Of a stretch of DNA of 64,000 bases, positions 1 through 11,243 are shown piece after piece. Location of the stretch: positions 51,847,349 through 51,911,348 of the forward strand of contig CP136062.1 in NCBI GenBank assembly GCA_032622095.1, written 5' to 3'. Below the pieces are notes generated by a model. That model saw only the letters and a program-made list of their open reading frames with translations, made no database searches and was not told the origin of the DNA. The DNA comes from Siphonodentalium dalli (taxonomy: Eukaryota; Mollusca; Scaphopoda; Gadilida; Siphonodentaliidae). The position numbers were made by a program, and so were the translations under genes. The stretch's first letter is position 1. Each line of letters starts with the position of its first letter.

Positions 1-99
1 GAAATTTAACTTGTTTAAAAAAAAAAATTCAGTCAACAATTGAATTAGGCCTACATGTATGACATACGATACATGTGATGTAATACATGAAGGTATCAC

Positions 100-122
100 C
101 CCCCCCCCCCCCCCCCCCCCCT
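100..122. repeat. Poly-C run
   Basis: About 22 consecutive C. Comparable runs of C or G occur near 8950, 9528, 20537, 36505, 31472 and 47420. Confidence 0.95.
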
Positions 123-229
123 TTCGGTATGCAGGATTCAGGGTGTTTTGAAGCCGTACGCATGATTCATACCCCCGAGTTGACTGGTATTCGGGTTGAA
201 GCAAAACATCTTGGACACATGTTTGAATG

Positions 230-972
230 GGGCCATGACTACCCGCCCCTGAGACAACCCGCCCCCTTTCACTCAAGACAAGCCGCCCCTGACAACCCGC
301 ACCCTAAAATTACTTAGCAGTAATTAGTGGCTAATTAGGACGTGTGACGGGATTATGAGATGTTTGTTTAAAGAAACTGGCCGGGTTGTTCTTTATAGGT
401 TTTTATTTGATGTAACAACACGGACAACAAAAAACGGAATGAAGTATATAGGCTAATATGAATATGAGCGTAAACGAAGATTAAAAACAAAATTTAATAA
501 GTTTAACAAACGAACAACGATTAATTTGGGGCTGCTGCTGGATGTCTGCCAGTGCATTGTGCTGGTCTCTTCTTTCTTCTGGTCGCACCTCCAAATTTCA
601 GTGAATGCAAGGAAACATGCTTGCAGAATAAAGATAACCCACTCAAGAGATAATATACCCAGTTCCGTCGGCATCATTCAAAGGCTGTTTGTATACTCAC
701 CTCCAATCAAACATATAACATAGACACAATATACATGTAGAAATATAGAGATTTGTGAAGAGGATTAATTGGACAACAAGCAAAATGCTTTGACATAATT
801 AATGAATAAACAGATGTTTTGTTGGTCAAAATCTTTAATAATACTAGGATATCATCAAAGAACATAATCACTATTAACAATTTCTGGACAACCCGCCCTT
901 ATTTATCGGGACAACCCGCCCTGAAAATAACAGAGGGTCGGTTTGTCTCGGGGGGCAGGTAGTCCCGTTCCC
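230..972. mobile_element. Inverted-repeat DNA element with 9-bp target duplication
   Basis: GTTTGAATG at 221-229 is repeated at 973-981. Between them the left end GGGCCATGACTACCCGCCCC then GAGACAACCCGCCCC faces the right end GACAACCCGCCC...GGGGGGCAGGTAGTCCCGTT. ACAACCCGCCC occurs repeatedly near both ends. A 9-bp duplication suits Mutator-like or Merlin-like elements. No coding region is seen. Confidence 0.65.
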
Positions 973-981
973 GTTTGAATG

Positions 982-3627
982 ATGGCGCAAAATAATATTT
1001 TGTGCTACAACTAGTCGATCTGTACGAATGAGTGGGTAGAATAGCTTCTTGGGCATATTTTACCACCATGCCATCATAAAGTATCATTAATCGTATCATA
1101 ATCATAATGGCCTCATAATGCCCATAACATGATATTTTGTTGCGAATGGGTGGGTACTGGTTTGTTTATCCACTTAACCAGTTATTTCAAACCATACTTT
1201 ATCATGTTGCATTGTTTACATAAAACAATGCCTCCAACATTAATTGAGATATAGTTCTGTCATGCGCTTGAAAATAGTTTGGATTGTGAACTTTGTGAAG
1301 GTTGACACTCATATTTTGTCCATTTTCTAAGAATTAATTGAGAAAAAATAAAATATCAGCTCTCATATCGATACACCAATGGCTGACAATGAAACCTATA
1401 TACAGTTTTGCTGCATGTTAGGTAGTATTTTGCGTGAATAGCTCCATAATGTTGAAAAAATAGCTTTTTAAAAATTTTGGTAGGGGGTATAATTTGGTTA
1501 TCATGAAATATTTCCACGTCTCAATTTTGTTATCAAAATGTATTCAATAGTGTCTGATAATAGAAATAACACACAGAAATACCAAAAGTTTTTGTAGTAT
1601 ATTGTCAACATACTTGAAAAAAAAATCCAAAAAAAAAATCATCTTTTTGATGGGGGTACATGTATACTTGGATTTTGATCAAAATTTTCTATTTTTATGA
1701 AGGAAAAGTTCTATTTCTGCATTGATTATGTAGATTGATCATTCCCGATGAGAACAACATATAGGTTTGCCATAAGAATTCGAAAACTTTGCCGTTATGC
1801 TGTGTTGTCAGAATTTTGCCATTCCTCAAAAACTGCGAATTATCGACCCCCTGACCCCAGTCCAATTATTTTTTTTTTTAAACGTCATTTTTTTCAAACA
1901 CTGTCATTACTACTGACTTTGTTTCATATTCGTAACACCCTAAAGCTGCTGTAACTGCATCTGAATATCTGGAAAGGGTTTTGAAAAAATAATGGCCAAC
2001 AACTGACCTGTGCGAACAACCAACGGTATCATCATCAAAGACGACATCGCAAGCGTGTGAACAAACTATCCACGATTTCGTCGTGGTCGATTCCTCCACT
2101 TACGATTGTATCGTGATCTGAAAGTTTACCAAGAACGTCGATTCGGAGTTTGCAAAATTGTCAAAAACAGCTTTAAATTTTATTTTTTTTAATATTTCGT
2201 CATTTTCGAAAGCTATTGTATCGAATTACAACAAAGGATTCGACCCCAAAACAATCTCTATGAAAGTAAATAACCTGGCTTACTTTAAAAAGTTAATCTC
2301 CCATTGTTTAAAGAGATGTCAAAAGCTTAATTTGTAAAATAGACAACACACAAATCACAATGCCATGGCGCATTTTCATGATTTCATGGATCCGTCTACC
2401 CATTACTATTTCCTTATTCGCGGTGAACGGTCAATGATGTCGTAGCTCCCTAACAAAATACTGAATGGGATGGATATGGAACGAAGTAATGGAACACTGA
2501 ACAGAATAATTATGGAATGTAATGGAACCGATGATTTCTCAGTTAACTACGGACTGATTACTTATCATATACGTTCTATTTCCCGAACCGTGGCATCCCA
2601 CAGAGTAGCGCCAATCAACAATTAGATAAAAGTGTCCAATCGATGGATTGACTTAACGCCATGTGACGTAAATTTGGAGGAAGCATGTACGCTTCCAAGA
2701 AATGCCATTTTATTGATACTACAATGGATTAAGTATCTCTGGTAGCTGATTACATGTAGCCGGTGGAACAGCGTTCTCACATCATACAATGACACATCTA
2801 GTAAGGGATGACCCATATTAAAACCCAGCTCCTTTGTTCTACCCCGATCTTCTATTTTCCGAATGGGCACTTTATACCATGCATTATTCCCAAGTCGACA
2901 TTCGTAAGCTAGAGCGATCATGTCTACCAATATATGCACAATGAGCTCCCATGGAAACCTCTAACAGAAAACTAGTTCGCGTCTAAACCCGCCCACAAAA
3001 AGAAACGTTTGCATATAGCTTATATAAACCCCACGTAATTCATTTCCTTGTCGGTCGAGGCGTTGTGCTCATTTGCATATAAGTTGGTATCTGTCATGAA
3101 ACATGACACGTCAGCATGCGAGACTCCAGTAATATAATTACTGTTCGTCTGCTGGACGCAAGGATATGAATGCATTCTTCGTGTCCATACATGCTCAAAA
3201 TACAGATAACTGCAGTACCGGTAGGCCTATATATTATGTACCCATAATATGATCAGTACAGCACAAAACAAATATTGTATTATATGTTGAAGTACAATGA
3301 CGTTTGATTTCGAACAGAATTGTAGTGGATTATATGACTACAATTGTGTTCATGGCAAAGTGGACATGCAACCACCACTAACCATGTCAAAAGGCGTGGT
3401 TTTGTTCTCAGTCGATGAATATTGCTTTAATACAAACATGTTTTATATGTCTCATTAAACACGATTAATAGGACTTGTTCATCGGTATGAAAGTAGTTCA
3501 TTCTTGTATATTTAAAAAAAAACCTTTTAAGTCGGTTAATGATCTCACGACTATAGACATTATGAAACCAAATGAACTCACCATTTTTTATTTCCAGAAT
3601 GTCCAGTCTCTCGTTCATTAACCCGGA
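982..3627. other. No gene recognised
   Basis: AT-rich DNA without convincing exons. The 105-codon minus frame at 2939-2622 matches nothing I know and has no supporting splice sites. Confidence 0.6.
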
Positions 3628-3730
3628 CGTAGCGGGTAGCTCAGTTGGTTAGTGGGCCGATCTCTGAACTGCACCTTCGACATTTAATCGATTTAATCGA
3701 TCGGTCGTTGTTTCACCATCTGCATTCCCA
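3628..3730 (+). mobile_element. 5' fragment of the same SINE family
   Basis: GGGTAGCTCAGTTGGTTAGT and CTGCACCTTCGACA match the SINE head at 31342; CACCATCTGCATTCCCACA matches its body. The B box is destroyed by an ATCGATTTAATCGAT stretch. Confidence 0.65.
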
Positions 3731-4887
3731 CACGGTAACGTCTAAGTTTACTAAAATTCAAACACAACACAGATTAAATTAAAATGGCGGATCAATTGTT
3801 GCAATTTTTATTCAATTTCAGACATATATTTCTATATTTTCCATGTTCCGTAAGGTTTTTACGGTATCTGATGGAATACATAAATTTTTAGGTTAACTCT
3901 GCCTCAGTTTTCAGTGCCAGGGGTCACACAGAAAAAAAGAAATTAACGTCGTAAGTCGTAAGCAATGCCATGTGAAATAACCGTGGCAACATGATTGTGT
4001 GGAATCTATATAACATGCCACATCATTAAATTTGCCGTGGGATATTTTTCCTAATTTCGAGGGTTGTACGATTAAAAATTTTTGTTTCAGACGTTTCTTG
4101 ACTTTTTCCATAATTTTAAACAGTGGTCACTATGTTTGTTTATCTTAAATTCAACTGGATTAGTTGATAATATGTTATATGGACAGTTATGTGAGTTATG
4201 TACCAACAACCTGTTAGACGGGATCAGACGGGTAGTCTCATACACTCCGCTCACTGGTCCGTCCAACTGCAAGACGTAACGCTTCCGCCGTCAGAGTCCT
4301 GTAAGTGTCACCATCTTATTTTCGGATAAAACGTCAATTGACTTATGTATTTCAGAATTATTTATCATAGAATCGTGACAAATTATCAAAAATAAAATTC
4401 AGTTAATCCACTACATGTCTCAGTTGACTGTGGGGAGTATTGACCATGTTGCAAGTCAACCAGCGTACTGTTAAATTATGGGCACGTGAAAGCGAACGAT
4501 TCCACCATGACTGACATATTGTTTGCAAAAAAAACAAAAACTTATGAATATATTACAGGTGCATAACACATGTCTTCTGACTTGTAGGAGCAAATAGGTA
4601 CGCTTACTGTGTTTTGCCCATGGGAAGGTACACAGGAGAAGTTGCCCCAGTATGAAGTTGGCCCAGCAATTAAATTATAAGTTCAACAATTACCACCATT
4701 TTACCATCTCTATATTGATGAATTCATTGGTAGCGGCATCGATACAATTGTCATGCAAGCAAGCTCCTTTGATGTTCGCACTATGCCAAGAAAGCTCACA
4801 AAAATAATTATCTGTCTGTTTTTCAGGACATTGAAAGATATTCTGCCAATTTGCATTGTGAATGACAACTGACTTTGAAGTAGGAAT
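3731..4887. other. No gene recognised
   Basis: Unique-looking AT-rich DNA leading up to the PIN-like pseudogene. The 116-codon minus frame at 5040-4690 overlaps that pseudogene and is taken as a shadow. Confidence 0.55.
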
Positions 4888-6380
4888 GTGGAAAGCAACT
4901 CGGAGTTTTCTCCAAAATTGACACACACATATGTAACTTCCAGCCACGTGACAAGCGAACATCATATTGATTTGAGCTCTTCGAGACGGAAACGCGATCG
5001 TGGTGACTTGGTGGCAATTCAACAATTGCCCAATGAGCACGAACCATTTGACGCAGTAGTTGAGAGTAGTTTGAAGTTACTATTGACGGGACTGATATCA
5101 GGCAAGGATGATTCTGTGGATTGTGACTATGTGAGAGAAATCTGGGCTAATATCAAATTGAAATTGGACACATTAGTTGTCACAGACGCCTCAACCAAGA
5201 GGAGCGATAAGGGTGTAACCATAGGTATGTGTAGTCTGTTCACAGGAGTCAAGATTGATAACCAAATGGTTGAGTTTGATCCGACGATACTGTTTGCACG
5301 CATCATAGCCGTGCGCAACGGGAACATAACATTGTCACGTTTTTCATCCATGAACTGATTACGATATGTGTAAACCAGTCAAGGCACAGCTTGTGCCACC
5401 AGCAGGAACGCAGGCATTATTCTCCACATAGGTAAATATACTAAGGGTGCGAATTGTGCCCGGCATACGGGAAGTATGTGAAATCTAGTTGTGCGCGAAG
5501 CTGCATTGTTTTCGAAGGCTGTCAGGGTCCATCAATGATTGATCACGAACATGGATGTCGGACAGGGAAGATTTGTTGTTATTCGTCCTAGCGAATCTTC
5601 GAAGTCTCACAGTAACCAATAGGTCTTCCTTTCGAATAAGAGTTGAACAACAAAAGTCAGTTCATAATTTTGGTGTCAAGGTTCATGGGTCAGATAACCA
5701 TACACGAGGATGCGGACATGCTCATATTGTCGTCTGCCATTGACTATGCGTCACAAAACAAGGAAACTGTGGTCATCGCTAATGACACCGACTTTATCAT
5801 TCTACTGATGTACCACTGGAAGCACAATATGGTTCATGTCATCTTCAAGTCAGATGCTAGGATACGCGATCTTGTTAAAACAGCTGAAAAGACTATTAGT
5901 GGGAACATTCTCTTTGTTCAGGTTTGGAGTGGTTTTGATACCACATCGGCAACGTATGGTCATGGCAAAACCAGCTTACTTACGATAGAATCGCCACACA
6001 TTAAAAAAGAATAGCGTACATATGCGATGAGAGGGTACCGACAGAGGTGGGTCGTGTCGGTTCGATGTTAATGTGTATCTGTGTGATGGGAAAGATGTCG
6101 ACTCCCTCAACATGTTACGTTTTATCAATCTCATCCAAAGACCCACAACATAACGCTGTTGGACGTCTGAGAAGTCTGAACTAGCCCCAATTATGACAGA
6201 CCTTGATGCAGCACCACAGGGGCTGTTGAAATTCTCGTACGTGGAACTGTAAATTCTCCTCCAAAAATCCTTGCAGCACTCCAGCATTGTCATGAATGGT
6301 TTCAAATGTGTTGTTTCCTGTGGCGATTGTCGTGGGCGCAACTGCAAGTACTCCGAGGTGGTGCTTGAGTCAGCTTGACC
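4888..6380 (+). pseudogene. Decayed element-associated protein with PIN/XPG-like core and Cys-rich tail
   Basis: Fragments of one protein lie in several frames. 4888-5358 encodes a 156-codon piece with HEPFDAVVESSLKLLL, probably the N-terminal part. 5643-6014 carries HEDADMLILSSAIDYA, ETVVIANDTDFIILLM and LFVQVWSGFDTTSATYGHGK. This pattern (DAD.LI...AI, V...D.D..ILL, F...SG.DTTSA..GK) is typical of a large family of invertebrate element-associated proteins with a nuclease-like core. Downstream bits around 6070-6130 (YLCDGKDVDSLNMLRFINL) and 6300-6360 (FKCVVSCGDCRGRNCKYSE) match its later part and Cys-rich end. Stops and frame changes between them show it is dead. The family assignment is from memory of its motifs, not from a search. 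Confidence 0.6.
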
Positions 6381-6944
6381 CAGATGAGGACTATTGAACT
6401 TTCGTGCTCTTTCCCTGGTTTCAGCTAGAAAATCTCATATGAGGAGTACAAAAAAACTGTCAATTTGTTGCCTTTTACTCGTTTCAAATGTGATCACTGC
6501 ATGATCTCTAGTCCTTTGACTGGAAGACAAGTCTTTCAGACGGCATCACCACCATCTTGACTACTATATCGCTACATAATATTATATTGTGTGGTTCTCC
6601 GTAGATCTGAAATAAATCTTCATGATGATCGGTCAGACGAGCATGTCTGACAGATCAAATCACATTACTCAGTAGATTTCCGACAATAGTGCGACATATT
6701 CATGAAATGATAATTGTGCGGCCATCTTGGTGGCCATCTTTGCCACTGATTAATCAGTATGTTGTTTTAGGGATATGACAAAAAAACGTATTCTGGCAAC
6801 CATCTTGGACGCCATCTCGATTCCTGAATTTTGCCGAAGGTGGATTTTTAGTATGTTATTATGCATTCATTTCAGCGTCGGATGACACCGGAATCGCTTC
6901 AGTAATGATTTCTTCCAGGTCTGTTGTTAAATCGACCAGACTAA
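6381..6944. other. No gene; diverged fragment of G-type core
   Basis: Around 6718-6830, GCCATCTTGGTGGCCATCTT and CAACCATCTTGGACGCCATC resemble inverted G-core repeats. Nothing else is seen. Confidence 0.5.
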
Positions 6945-7205
6945 TTGGTTAGCATGGTGAATCGATTATCACATGGATCTCCCGAGATGCATATGGTTGA
7001 TATTGGTAAACTTGGTGATTGGGACAGCTGGGAGAATTCTGCCACATGCGAATGGGGGACATTGGCAGACATGGGCTGGTTATCCCAAGTGAATGGTGGA
7101 CATTGGCAGACAGGGCGATCAAAGAGTCTGGATAATTCCTCATAGGCTGGTTATCCCATGTGAATGGTGGACATTGGCAGACAGTGCAATAAAGTCTGGA
7201 GAATT
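6945..7205. repeat. Three ~75-bp tandem units
   Basis: Repeated GGTGGACATTGGCAGACAG, GGCTGGTTATCCCA and GTCTGGA(T/G)AATTC. The peptide read across it follows the repeat only. Confidence 0.7.
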
Positions 7206-9049
7206 CCCAATGGTATGGTTGGCCCCGGTCTGGATTAAACTAGAGGTGTGACTGTCCCAATGGGACTAAGGATACCCCCCGTGTTTTTAAAATACTAAGA
7301 AGTTTCACATGTCAGTAAAAAATTAGTTAAAATAATAAAATAACAGTTCCCATTGCAGGTGCACAACCCTAACCCTAATCTTAAACCTATTACCGAAAAA
7401 TGTAGGAATAAAAGCTCGGACAAAATTATGCATGTTGCGAAAATGTTCTAAGTAGAAAAAGGGGAATAACTCCACACAAAAAAGTCGGACAGACATCATA
7501 ACCACAGGTGCACAGGTTCCCATGATACTATTTATCAGTGCCAAGATTAAAAAAACATTGACCTAAAAATGTAGAAATAAAAGCTTTGACAAAATTATAC
7601 ATGTTGCAAAACAAATTCTAAGTTGAATAAGGGGGATAACTCCACCAAAAAATGTCGGACAGACGTCATAATCGCAGGTGCACATGTTCCCATGATACTA
7701 AATATCTGTGCCAAGTTAAAAAAAAATTGACCTAAAAATGTAGGAATAAAAATAAATAAAAAATTATACATGTTGCGAAAAAGTTGATACAGGGGGGATA
7801 ACTCCACCAAAAAAAGTCCGACAGACGTCATAATCGCAGGTGCACAGGTTCCCATGGTGGTTGATGTCTGTGCCAAGTTTCACGGAAATTGATAAAAAGT
7901 AGACAGTCAAAGATTGTGGGGTCGCTCACCAGATTGCAAAGACTGATAAGACTGGGACTCTTGAGACCAGAACTTTTCATAATCACTTTAAAAGAAGTGG
8001 ATCTAAACAGGATATGTGGCTAGAGAGGCTTCATGTCGATCAGTGAATATCTACCTTTAAATTAACAATGGAACACAACAGATCACCCCCCTCCAGCTCA
8101 ACATATCCCCTCCTGACCGGGCTCCAGATTCCCCAAGTCTTAGGTTGGAATTTAACAACTGACGTCTCAAACTTTCTCAATTGTTCGAAATTTCCAATCT
8201 CACAAGCACCTTTTTATAAACTATTTAGACATGTTTGAAGCCCAATTATCCATGAACCCGAAAACACCATATATATGTCAGATTAATCAGTCAGGTAGTT
8301 CCAAGGTAGATGTTTTAAGTGAAGTCCCCATAGCCCCGTCATTTCTTAACAGGTTGACCTCATGTTAACAAATCTGAATCTCAGTCACTAAAGGATCCTC
8401 CATACTATATGTAAGCTAAATAGTCCAACCTCTCTTGAGAAGACATTTTTAAATATTACTATAGAGACATACAGTTATGTCCCTGGTCCCACTCTATTTA
8501 ATCTGGTGACCCCATCTGAATAAATTTGAATCCCAGACACCAAAGAACCCTTCATACTAAATATCAGTAAAATAGACCTGATGGTCTGTGTGAAGGAAGC
8601 ATATTAAGAGGAAAACTGTCCTTTGCTTGACCCCTAGTTGACCAGGTGACCCCATTTAAAACCAATGACCCCATTTGAAAAAAATCTGAACTCCGGGTCA
8701 CCCAAGGACTGTTCATACCAAATATGAACCCATTCAACCTGATGGTACAGCAGAAGAAGTAGTTTTTAAGAATTACTATGGAGGGCAACAGTTATGGCCC
8801 TGCCTTCATAACCATTTGATAGAGTGACCTCATTTAAACAAATCTGAATGTAAGTCACCTAGGGAACATCCACACCAAATATGAACCCATTCAGTCCAGA
8901 GAAGATGTGAGCTCAAAAATTACATTTCATTGAACAAATCTGTAAATCACCCCCCCCCCCCCAAACACAGTGGTGACATCCCTGCAAGAATATGACATAC
9001 ATGATTTATTTGAATGCCTATTGGCTCAACAAAATTACCATGACCTTGA

Positions 9050-9122
9050 AAGCCAGTGCATTCTCTTTTATATGGGAGGCTTCCCATGGGAGCATATATA
9101 AGAGAATGCACAAGCACAGCGT
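9050..9122. repeat. Hairpin cassette fragment in F1
   Basis: GCCAGTGCATTCTCTTTTAT ... ATATAAGAGAATGCACAAGC, a diverged copy of the shared palindrome without family ends. Confidence 0.6.
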
Positions 9123-9604
9123 CTTCATTGCTCTCACCAGCACAACTCTGGTCATGAAATGCTTAATATTAATAGTAAAAAGAAACTTTGTCTGTCAAAC
9201 AGGTAATTTGTATCTGAGATGAACATGGGATAAAATTCCATTCATAAAGCCACTATCAGCTACCATAATGATGTCTGGGAGACCTGTTGACATGGAGATA
9301 ATTAATGATGGCACAAACATTTTGCCCAGCAATACCAATGTATTGTGTTACTCCTACAGCTGTGGTCAAAACAAGGATTTACATCCACACCTAAATATAT
9401 AAACCCATTTGGTCTTTAATATGTATCTGGAGAAGAAAACAATTGATGGACGGATAGAGACATAATGCCAGATGGATGGATGGGAAAACAGTCTGACATA
9501 GAGACTGACAAATTCAATCCAATATACCCCCCCCCCCAAAGTTTTTTTTGCAAAATCAGGGTATAATGAGTTCAACTGGATACTGGTGGTTAAGAACATA
9601 ATAT

Positions 9605-10030
9605 TCGAAAAGCCAAGCCTGAACATAGTGTCTGACATTTGCAGAATGAGGTCCCCAAAGGGTGAATTTAATGACACAATCCTGCAATGCGGGCTAGCAT
9701 CACCAAATTACCCTCTAGGGACCTCATTCTGTGTAGGCCTCAACTGCTATGGGAGACATAGCATTAGATTGAAGTTCTCCAGTTAAAGTTGGTGATGTGC
9801 ACCCATTGGGCACCTCAATTATGCATTTTATATTCACAAATTAGGGGATATAGAAACTGAACATAAGGGAAAAAGTAAGTAAAAATGTCAATTTAAGTGC
9901 CTATATACTTCCCAGAAGATGAGGCCTAAGCAGAATGAGGACCCTGGCTAGTGTATTTGGTGATGCTAGACTGCTGCTAAATTCACCCTCTGTGAACCTC
10001 ATTCTGCAAATGCCAGACACACTAAATTCA
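9605..10030. mobile_element. Double-palindrome MITE, full length copy
   Basis: Ends TGTCTGACATTTGCAGAATG and CATTCTGCAAATGCCAGACA are inverted. Each end is itself a hairpin: GGTCCCCAAAGGGTGAATTT facing AATTACCCTCTAGGGACCTC. The middle has inverted AATTAGGGGATATAGAAACT-type sequence. Flanking GCCAAGCCTGAACATAG suggests the ends extend further. Confidence 0.75.
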
Positions 10031-11243
10031 TGATAGAGAACAATAATTTGTTTTTATTTTATTAACACACATTGGCATGAGTGCTAGCTAAGCATTAGTT
10101 CACACCTGTCAGCCTGATAAACATCTCCATTGATGACTGTGTGTGTATTTATATTAACTCTCTCTCTGTCTGTAGCTAATACAATTGACTTAATCTGCTG
10201 GTGGGAGAGATCATGTGAGTTAGGAGATGAGATAGGGTGGAATGCTGTTGGTTGGGGGCAGGGTGGGGTTCTGGGTCATAATTTTTTTTGTATGTTAAAT
10301 TGATCAAGGAGTTCCGGAATTTATTTTATTTTTTTGTTGGAATTATGGCCCTGGCTCCACCCCTATTTGACCCAGTGACCCCATTTGAACAAATCTGAAC
10401 CCCAGTCATTCAATGACCCCCCATATCAAATATAAACTAAATCGGCATAATGGTTCTAGACAAGAAGTCGTTATAAGAATTACCAAGGAGGAATATAGTT
10501 ATGGCCCTGGTTTCGCAACTATTTGACACAGTGACCTCATTTGAACAAATCTGAATGACAGTCACCTAGGGAACATCCACACCAAATATGATCAAAATGC
10601 AAAAATGTAATTTTTTTGTTTTTAGAGTTATGTCCCTGACTCTGCCCCTATTTGACCCAATTTGAACAAATCTGATTCCCAGTCACCCAAGGTCCCTCAG
10701 TACCAAATATAAGCTAAATCGGCCCAATATTTTTTTAGAAGAAGTCATTGTAAGAATTACTATGAGTTATGGCCCTGGTTTCTCAACTAATTGACCGGGT
10801 GACCTCATTTGAACAAATCTGAACACCAGTCACCCAAGGACCCTCCATACCAAATATTAGCTAAATTGGCACAATGGTTATGGACAAGAAGTTGTTGTAA
10901 GAATTACTATGGAGGAATAGAGTTATGGCCCTGGTTTCGCAACTATTTGACCCAGTGACCTCATTTGAACAAATCTGAATGAGAGTCACCTAGGGAACAT
11001 CCACACCAAATATGAACCAATTCGGTATGATGGTTTCAGAGGAGAAGATGTTTTTTTTTAAAGTTGACGGACGGACGCACTGACGGACGGACGAGGAGTG
11101 ATGACTATAGCTCCACCGGAGACTTCGTCTCAGGTGAGCTAAAAACGACTGAGAAAATCTCTGGACAAATTTGTGTCCACGGACGGACAGATAAGCCGAT
11201 TCCAGTATACCCCCCCTAACTTCGTTGCGGGGGGTATAATTAC

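Larger units (their letters stand above)
7899..11140. mobile_element. Pearl-like element F1, inserted in P1
   Basis: Begins AGACAGTCAAAGATTG with GTCGCTCACC, and ends in the hairpin GCTCCACCGGAGACTTCG / TCTCAGGTGAGCT followed by AAAA. CGCTCACC at the left is complementary to GGTGAGC at the right. The body is diverged tandem modules with ATGGCCCTGG, GACCTCATTTGAACAAATCT and CACCAAATATGAACC, then GACGGACGGACG. A double-palindrome MITE lies at 9605-10030 and a hairpin cassette fragment at 9050-9122. No coding gene is visible. Confidence 0.75.
7237..11243. mobile_element. Pearl-like element P1, split by another element
   Basis: Left part 7237-7898 starts AAACTAGAGGTGTGACTG and includes GATACCCCCCG. 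It contains three to four core units of about 150 bp marked by AAGGGGGATAACTCCACC and CAGACGTCATAATCGCAGG. The right part resumes at about 11141 (ACGACTGAGAAAATC), has a GGACGGAC tract and ends in a hairpin, TATACCCCCCCTAAC / CGTTGCGGGGGGTATA. The ATACCCCCC near the left end pairs with GGGGGGTAT at the right, a subterminal inverted repeat. Layout matches bivalve pearl elements and Helentron-associated non-autonomous elements. Confidence 0.75.

Noticed and set aside
2622-2939. 105-codon minus-strand protein
   Set aside because: No recognisable motif and no splice or promoter support.
3010-3085. Promoter with TATATAAA-like box and ATTTGCAT octamer
   Set aside because: No transcript or gene could be placed downstream, and such motifs are frequent in AT-rich DNA.
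3628-3700. tRNA gene
   Set aside because: The head lacks a B box and a closing acceptor stem, and its body matches the SINE at 30880-31342.
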